Shown one piece after another: positions 57,141-64,000 of a DNA stretch of 64,000 bases. A model generated the notes under the pieces. It worked only from the letters and a program-made list of their open reading frames with translations. It searched no databases and was not told the origin of the DNA. Every line of letters starts with the position of its first letter. The stretch's first letter is position 1. Source of the stretch: Muscardinus avellanarius (lineage: Eukaryota; Chordata; Mammalia; Rodentia; Gliridae); assembly GCA_963383645.1 (NCBI GenBank), contig OY726563.1:36858331-36922330 (forward strand), read 5' to 3'. The position numbers were made by a program, and so were the translations under genes.

Positions 57141-58195
57141 CTGAATAAGTGGAAAATAATTTGAAAGCTTTGTTTAACAAGACTCTATTAGAGGAAGAAG
57201 GAGCACAGATGGTTGATGCCAAATTCTTAGGATTTACTTTTAATAGCAATCATGTCTACATAACCATGACATTAGCAGAATCAACACACTCCAAAATGCA
57301 ATTATAAATGCAATCCTGTTATCAGGAGCAGTGCCATTGCAAGCAGAGGAAGTACAAACAGTTGTCTAATTTCAGTCATTTTATCTATGACTTCAATGAC
57401 GGTTTATAGCCATATACTTGCAATGCCTGAGTGCAAACAAAACAAGAATGTTTGCTAATTTCTGTGACTGGAAGGTATTGAACTACAGGCATTTACTATC
57501 TCATTCCTTCACAGGCTCACACTTTCTCATCATCACCCACCAAGCAGCACGGTATATCAGAGTCTGAACAGGAAGACAGAGCCACTTTAGATAATTCCAA
57601 CAGATGGAATTAAGCACAATGAATTGTTCCCACAAATGAAAGAGAAAAATGAGAAGCAAACAAGAGTACTGAGGCAACCTAGATATGGACAAAAACAGGT
57701 ACCAAAGGGCCACCCTTAGCCTAAAAGGTCAAAGGAAGGAAGCAATTCTCAGAGCCCAGGGGTCAAGGTCATTTGGCAAGAACCACAGCAGCAGTTGGAT
57801 CTCAGGGAGAGATTGGACCATTACAAAAAAGCACCTGAAGCTACAAAGGGGAGGGAGAGATTTCCTACCTCCCCCTCCCAATTTTGGTCTAATCTACCTC
57901 TCCTGTTGATGAAATCCAGGCAGAAGCAACCTCTTCAGAGATCAAGGTAATGCAGCCCTGTGAGTCATGGTAGATCAGGGGAGGCACAAGAAGTCTATGA
58001 GAAATAATGTTGGGGTCCTGCCCATCTTCCCCCTCTCAAACTTCATTCATGCAACTTTTCCATTAGTAACATTTTTTTATTGCCTTTTAAAAATAAAAAC
58101 ACCTCCTTCTCAAGTTTGGCTTACTTCTTTTTTGCTGCCAGATCATTTTTATTTTCCTTAACAAAGTACACACAAGAGCACAAAATTCACTTTTA
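57141..58195. other. Unassigned sequence
   Basis: Short open frames (60-74 codons) without domains. No repeat recognised. Confidence 0.4.
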
Positions 58196-58211
58196 TATCA
58201 TCATTATTTTA

Positions 58212-58692
58212 TTTACTTATTTATTAGTTTATTAATTAATATATTTATTTATTTTGAGGGTCTGGGGATGGAACCCAGGGGCATTTGACCTCTGAGCTAC
58301 ACCCTCTGCCCTATTATTATTAAGTGTATTTATTTATTTATTTTGGTGTTACTGGGGGTGAAACCCAGAGGCTTTCTACCTCCAGGCTATACTTTCGAAC
58401 TTATTGTATACACTATTTGGAAACAGGGTCTCACTAAGTTGCTGAGAGCCTCACAAAGTAGCTGAGGCTGGCTTCGAACCTGTGCGATCCTCCTGTCTCA
58501 GCCTCCCAAGCGCGGTGATTACAAGCGTGCACCACCACGCCAGGCTCTATTATTTTTATTCTTTATTTTGAACCCGGGTCTCAGTGAGTTGCAGAGGGCC
58601 TCACTAAGGAGCTGAGGCTGTCTGCGAACCGGTATCCTCAGGTCTCAGCCTCCTGAATGCTGGGATTACAAGCGTGCACCACCACGCCTGGC
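58212..58692 (-). mobile_element. Composite B1-ID SINE with a second SINE nested inside
   Basis: Outer: ID-like half 58254-58310, B1 half 58555-58692. Inner antisense SINE 58319-58546, CpG-rich, with (TTTA)n tail. Outer target-site duplication TATCATCATTATTTTA (16 bp, perfect) at 58196-58211 and 58693-58708. Inner duplication CTATTATT at 58311-58318 and 58547-58554, in the linker of the outer SINE. Confidence 0.93.
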
Positions 58693-58708
58693 TATCATCA
58701 TTATTTTA

Positions 58709-58862
58709 TAAGTATAAATAGTACTAAGAATTCAAGTACAGTCAAGTGCAAACACATTTCCTATATGTTAATATGAAAACATAAACTAATTATATACATC
58801 ATGTGCCTTTGGCCCTGCTGCAAAGTAAAAGACATCAACAGCAATACTACACTTGACTATTC
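58709..58862. other. Unassigned sequence
   Basis: Short gap between SINEs; nothing recognisable. Confidence 0.4.
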
Positions 58863-58872
58863 AACTGCATTC

Positions 58873-59087
58873 GTCGTTTTTTTTTTTTTTTTTTCTTTTG
58901 CAGTACTGGGGATGAAATCCAGGGCATTATACCTCTGAGCTACTATTTTTTAATTATTTATTTTGAAACAGGGTCTCACTAAGTTGCAAAGGGCCTCACC
59001 AAGTAGCTGAGGCTGTCCTCGAACTGCGATCCTCCTGTCTCAGTCTCCCAAATGCTGGGATTACAAGTGTGCACCACCATGCCCGGC
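58873..59087 (-). mobile_element. Composite B1-ID SINE (long form)
   Basis: On plus: T-rich tail, 'gcagtactggggatgaaatc', 'ggcctcaccaagtagctgag' and 'gtgcaccaccatgcccggc'. Perfect 10-bp duplication AACTGCATTC at 58863-58872 and 59088-59097. Confidence 0.95.
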
Positions 59088-59154
59088 AACTGCATTCTTA
59101 TTGAGAATTCGTATCAATGCCTGTGTAGTTACAGTTGTAAGTTTCCTGTCATTC

Positions 59155-59324
59155 AACACCTAAATAGATTATTTCTTCCCCACTAGCAAATATTTCTAGA
59201 GTTAAAATTCTATTCAAAAGCTTATGTTTCATTTCTTAAAACACCTAAATAGATTATTTCTTCCCCACTAGCAAATATTTCTAGAGTTAAAATTCTATTC
59301 AAAAGCTTATGTTTCATTTCTTAA
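59155..59324. repeat. Perfect 85-bp tandem duplication
   Basis: The unit starting AACACCTAAATAGATTATTT at 59155 recurs at 59240 without a mismatch that I can see. No retroelement structure. Confidence 0.95.
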
Positions 59325-59599
59325 AACAAACACTATTAGAGAGCTCATTCCTTGACCAAAGTTCTTCCTATATCAAAATAGATTATTATTTATAGGTTAT
59401 ACATATAGAAAACAAGAATACTATTTTTTATTTTTAGAATAGACAAAAATATCTAAAAGCTATCTAAATAGTATGGGTCTTTATAATACATTCAAAAGAA
59501 TTTTATTTCACTGCTATCCCTTGCTTTTAATTTTAATGTCCAGTAGAAATAACTGTGACATACCAAAATTGCAAGGCAATCTGAATTCAAATGGATGTT

Positions 59600-59990
59600 T
59601 GACTTACTGACTGATATATTTGTGAATGTACATCATGTACTGTAGAGAGTTTCCCCCTTTTTCCCTCCCATCTCCCTCAGTTAGGTCACCTTATTTGCTC
59701 ATCTATGTTTTCTCCTTCATCCAGCGTTCTTCCTATTATTTATTTTTCTCACTAGCTTCCACATATTAGGGAGAGCATCTGATATCTTACTTTTTGTGAT
59801 TGACTAATCTCACTTAGCATAATGTTCTCCAGTTCCATCCATTTCCCTGCAAATGACCTAATTTTGTTATTCTTTATGGCTGAATAAAATTCCATTGTGT
59901 ACGTATCCCATGGTTTTGCTAATCCATTCATCTGTTAATGGACATTTAGCTGCATACTTTGGCAATTGTGAATTGTGCGGCTATGGACAT
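59600..59990 (-). mobile_element. L1 ORF2 end and proximal 3' UTR, lacking the 3' tail
   Basis: On plus: 'ctcccatctccctcagttag', 'cacatattagggagagcatc', 'cttagcataatgttctccag' and 'gtgcggctatggacatagat' are L1 'type B' text in antisense. The terminal part of the 3' UTR and the A-tail, which should lie to the left, are missing. Confidence 0.85.
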
Positions 59991-60198
59991 AGATACACAT
60001 ATAACAAAAAGCACTGACTCTTTACTTAGGCTTGCAGATGCCTAATGAGTAACTGAAAGCAGGATAAAGCTTAGCATTTTTGCCTTCATTTCCTAGCCAT
60101 CTCCTTTATTACATAAAACTTTCATCAAATCCCTTCTCAGCTCTGATCATAGGTATGTTAATTATTTAAGTAATGTTTATTTAAAAACTACTAATAGA

Positions 60199-60405
60199 GG
60201 CTGGGCGTGATAGCACATGCTTGTAATCCCAGCACTTGGGAGACTGAGACAGGAGGATCACACAGGTTCAAAGCCAGCCTCAGCTACGCAGTGAGGCTTT
60301 CAGCAACTTAGTGAGACCCTGTTTCCAAATAAAATATAAAATAGGTCTGGGAGCATAGCCCGGAGGTAGAAAGCCTCTGGGTTCCACCTCCAGTACCACA
60401 AAAAA
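60199..60405 (+). mobile_element. Composite B1-ID SINE (long form)
   Basis: 'ggctgggcgtgatagcacat', 'cctcagctacgcagtgaggc', 'ggtctgggagcatagcccgg' and 'ccagtaccac' in order. The flank AACTASTAATAGAG recurs before the next SINE. Confidence 0.92.
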
Positions 60406-60418
60406 GAACTAGTAATAG

Positions 60419-60682
60419 AGCCAGTGTGATGGTGCATGCTTGTAACCCCAGTACGTAGGAGACTGAGACAGGAGGATTGCACCGGTTTGAAGACAGTCTC
60501 AGCTACTTAGTGAGGCTGTCAACAAGTTAGTGAGACCCTGTTTCCTAATAAAATGTAAAATAGGTCTGGAAGTATAGCACAACAAGTTAGTGAGACCCTG
60601 TTTCCTAATAAAATGTAAAATAGGTCTGGAAGTATAGCACAGAGGTACAAAGCCCCTGGGTTCCATCCCCAGTACCATAAAA
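60419..60682 (+). mobile_element. Composite B1-ID SINE with an internal 60-bp tandem duplication
   Basis: A normal composite SINE except that a 60-bp unit starting AACAAGTTAGTGAGACCCTG is repeated exactly (60521-60580 and 60581-60640). The unit spans the end of the B1 half, the A-rich linker and the start of the ID-like half. Confidence 0.9.
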
Positions 60683-60689
60683 AACTATT

Positions 60690-62411
60690 AACATATAGTT
60701 TATCAGCCCTAAATTTACCTAACCTGTTTAATTCCCCTTTCAAGACTGAGGAAAGATTTGCAGCATCCTGTTTTAGACCCCTGTAGTGGCAGCCTAAAAG
60801 TCTTCAGTTTTTGTTCTATACTTTCTCAGGAATAGAAAGAGCAATAATCTCATGGGAACTTAATCTGCTTCCAGTATCACAGTGGGATAAACATTCTGAG
60901 CAATATGTGAAAACTACCCCCCTCAAGCAATCCAGAATGTCTCCAGAACTATCTTTCAGAACCAAAAATGAGAGAATGACCAAGATCAATTTGTTCAAGA
61001 TTATTAATTATGCAAACCTTTTGCTCCCTGCTCCAGTACTTCCTCCACTTAAACCTTACCTATTCCTCAACCGCCCTGGAGATAGAGCTGTAATGCTACT
61101 TCAAAGCAGCATCTCCAATACATGAAAGTAACACATAACAACTTGCAAGGTAATTACTGGTTCACAAATTGAACACAGAACTATAGGAGAGAGGATAGTG
61201 GAGAGACTCCTCCAAACAAAACCTAATGCCATCCTCTCGGCATGTGGCCATTTGGTGGACCTGTCCTAGGTGGGGCTCAGGAATTCTAACAGTCACAACA
61301 AAAGAAACACCTCTACTTTAAAACATGATGATTATATTGCCACCATGCCTATCCAGCCACAAACCTGAATTTCTTCAGCTGGGTTCAAAGCCAAATTCAA
61401 CAATAAAGGGATGGGACATAAACTTGGGTATATATTGGGTTTCAGTAGATATCTGGAAGACGGAGTCAAACAGCCACAGAAGATATTTTAAGAAGTTGCA
61501 GACTCTGGGCTTTCTGCTCATTTATTTCCTCATTTCACAGATCTCAAACAGCTTTCATGTGCTAGGGAGAGAGGTGACCAAAATAGTTCCCTGACTTAAA
61601 AATGATGTCTAATAGCTGAGAAAGACTTTATTATATTGGATTTTAAGTGTTGTGGTATAAAGTATTCACCAAGATCTGTGGCTATAAAAAGCAAATGTTT
61701 GATGGTGCTGCATGAAGCAGAGGGTATTCATAATGGCAACTGAGTTTTATTTATTCCCTAAAGAGGAGCAAATTGCTTGATAGGCTGCCAGATATTACCT
61801 AGTGTATTATTAGGTATTAAAGAGTCTTACTGGGCTATTCATGCTCAAGAAGATAGTGGCTCAGACAGTCATAGGAATTGAGACTCAAATCAAATGCTAG
61901 AAATATAAACAGTTTTCATGAGGCATGTTTTCCCAAAGTCCCATAGAGCTCTGTTTGAGTACAAAACTAATCATAGAAAACAGCTGCAAGCCACTTGATA
62001 TAGATGAAATAATATCCAATAATTTGAGCAAACCAAGGCTATATAAGTGGACACAAGGTAACTCCTAAGGAGTGGGATATCTCAGCTCAAAATAATCTAG
62101 GATGCTATTCCTTCTCAGGTGATAGCAGCTTATCCCATTTGGCAAATACCAGGTACTTGTTCAAGGATGAGAAACAAGTTATCAAAGGTACCTGAGGTTA
62201 ACAATAGATGTTGATTAACTTCAATTATTAATTTCCTTAAATCAAGGCAACACGATATCCCAATTTTAAAATTTAGAAAAATACAAATATCAAGTTCCTG
62301 TTTTTGACATTCTACTGGACTTACATAAGATTTTACCATTAAGGAAAATGGATGAAGAATACATGGGACACTGTATTAGTATTGCAACTTCTCAGGAATC
62401 CATAATTACTT
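60690..62411. other. Unassigned sequence
   Basis: Open frames to 104 codons (60811-61125) show no domain. No repeat family recognised. Confidence 0.4.
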
Positions 62412-62660
62412 TATTTTTAAGTAATGCTTATTGGTGAATTGTAATCTTACATCAGAGTGATAGTGACATACATGCACCAGTTCTTGATGAAATTCCCCCT
62501 GGGCTTTCTCCCCACTCCCCCCTTCCCATTCTTTCTGCATCTTTAAAATTTTTTATATTTGTATTGTAGTCTCACATCATAATATAGTTCATAGTGATAC
62601 TGACATACATGCTCACAGTAGTTGGTGAGCCTCACCCGGCTTCCTCCCCACACCCTCTTT
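62412..62660 (-). mobile_element. Two adjacent L1 3'-terminus-like fragments
   Basis: 62412-62540 ('attggtgaattgtaatctta', 'gtgacatacatgcaccagtt') and 62550-62660 ('tgtattgtagtctcacatca', 'ctgacatacatgctcacagt') resemble each other and the antisense end of L1 tails in this window, each with a C-rich block. Diverged. Confidence 0.5.
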
Positions 62661-62778
62661 TCCCCCATATATGATATTGAAAATGCCGCTGTAAAAATTA
62701 AGTAAAGAAGTTTCAGAAATCTTGTCCAAAATATTAGATCATCATCAAGAGAATAAGACTGAGTATAGTACAAAAAGG

Positions 62779-62779
<1 letters not shown>

Positions 62780-62814
<35 letters not shown>
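62780..62814. repeat. (AT)n microsatellite
   Basis: Uninterrupted TA dinucleotides at the tail side of the adjoining antisense SINE. Confidence 0.97.
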
Positions 62815-62817
<3 letters not shown>

Positions 62818-63013
62818 TGGAGACTGTACCCGGGGGCATTCTACATCCAAGTTACACACCCTGCCCTATTTTTTATTCTTTATTTTGAAATAGGGTCTCA
62901 CTAATTTGCAGAGGGCCTCACTATTAAATAGCTAAGGCTGGCCTCAAACCACAAACCTCCTGTCTCAGCCTCCAAAATGCTGGGATTACAAACATGTGCC
63001 ACTACGCCTGGCT
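62815..63013 (-). mobile_element. Composite B1-ID SINE (long form)
   Basis: On plus: 'gctggagactgtacccgggg', 'gggtctcactaatttgcaga' and 'gtgccactacgcctggct' in antisense order. Confidence 0.9.
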
Positions 63014-63679
63014 CAGAAAGATATTTTGAGAGACATATTCATGTAATTCTTATATTTCTATAAATTTTCTATTTTATAATTATTGTTAATCTCTTATTAT
63101 ATCTAATTTATAAATTAAACCTTTAATAGGTATATGCATATATAAAGAAAATATAGTATATATATTTAGGGTTTAGTACTGTCCAAGGTTTCAGGCATCT
63201 ACTGGGGCATCTCAGAACATATCCCTCCAAAATAAGAGGGAGATTACTGTACTAATAGATTGCACAATTATGTAAGCCAAATAAAGTGTAAATATGGCAA
63301 GTAACAGGCATTTTTGTACACTGTTAGGAAATAAAGACACACATGAAGGAACATACAAGGTTATTACTTATTCTGTGAAAATGACCTACACTTATGATAA
63401 TTTTTGAAAGAAAACCAATCATACTTATTAAGCATTTTTTAGAAAGGCACAGAAACCTATGTAACCACATGCTGGAAGAAGTGCTTTACTAAGAGGAAGT
63501 TGCAATTCAAATCCATTCCTTTGTCCATTGCTTTGATAAAAGACAATTAACACTTGGAAACACCACAGAACTCTTTTAAAAAAGTAGTTCTTTTTTTCTT
63601 AATGGCAAAATTCAACTGTAAATTCATCATCTTTTCTTAAATATAGACCTTAAAATATCTAAGACTTTCGCCTTGACAA

Positions 63680-64000
63680 AGATGACATTGATTTTTTTTA
63701 AATATGGGATACAAGTCACATACAAAAAATTAACCCACTTAAGACATACAAATTAGTGGTTTTTCAGTATACTCCTGAGGTTGTACAGCCATCACCACTA
63801 CCTGATTTCCAAATATTTCACCCCAAGAAGCAACTCCCTACTTATTAGCAATCATTCCCTTTTGCCTAGCTTGTGGAAACTAGTAATCTCTTTTGTTTTT
63901 ATAAATGTGTTTATTTTAAACATTTCATATAATGAAATTATATAACATGTGGCCTTTTGTTACTGATTTTTTTCATTTAGTATGTTTTCAATTCAAAAAG
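63680..64000. mobile_element. Ancient L1M-related repeat (runs off the window)
   Basis: 'aattagtggtttttcagtat', 'ttgtacagccatcaccacta', 'atttcatataatgaaattat' and 'atgtggccttttgttactga' are in the order of a widespread old L1M-type repeat. Orientation not fixed. Confidence 0.6.

Noticed and set aside
1..64000. CRISPR array, bacterial operon, rRNA or plasmid features
   Set aside because: Nothing of the kind is present; the repeat content is entirely of mammalian nuclear type.

Overview
The window is non-coding, repeat-dense mammalian nuclear DNA. I find no host gene, exon, rRNA or functional tRNA. The most informative repeat is a composite SINE of about 180-210 bp. Its 5' half is a B1 (7SL-derived) monomer and its 3' half is an ID-like (tRNA-derived) unit. 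B1-ID fusions of this kind (B1-dID/MEN type) are known from the squirrel-related rodents (squirrels, mountain beaver, dormice), so a sciuromorph rodent is my best guess; the species cannot be read from the window.

Layout: 1-1075 is the 3' end of an L1. 1605-7997 is a nearly full-length but decayed sense L1 (5' UTR, ORF1, ORF2, 3' UTR). 8000-41200 is mostly old sequence carrying composite SINEs, MIR, MER5-like DNA transposons, MaLR (MLT1/MST-like) LTRs, simple repeats, a short 5'-inverted L1 (30541-30875) and an unusual element on the minus strand (14742-15285). 41245-48250 is a nest: an ancient L1M 3' end split by SINEs, a younger deleted L1, an L1 tail, and another L1 inserted into that tail with a 5' inversion. 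48250-53300 has SINEs and two L1 3' ends. 53310-56124 is a composite retroelement inserted into an ancient L1M ORF2. 56136-64000 is old repeats, SINEs, two recent-looking tandem duplications and an antisense L1 fragment.

The main discovery is the pair 53310-56124 (plus) and 14742-15285 (minus). The first has an L1-type CpG-rich 5' UTR with a YY1-like site and an L1 ORF1 broken by only one stop codon. It has no ORF2; in its place is a piece of ancient L1 in antisense, followed by a short unassigned stretch and an L1-type 3' terminus with an A-rich tail. It is flanked by an 11-bp target-site duplication (10/11), and the old L1M it entered resumes on the far side, so the whole composite was inserted as one unit. 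The second is a 5'-truncated copy of the same chimeric 3' half, about 95% similar by eye, with its own perfect 13-bp target-site duplication. Together they indicate a mobilised family of ORF1-only, L1-dependent elements. It is analogous to the known HAL1 ('half-L1') elements but carries a captured antisense L1 segment.

Boundaries were read by eye. Family names for old repeats rest on remembered consensus similarity and should be confirmed with a repeat library.
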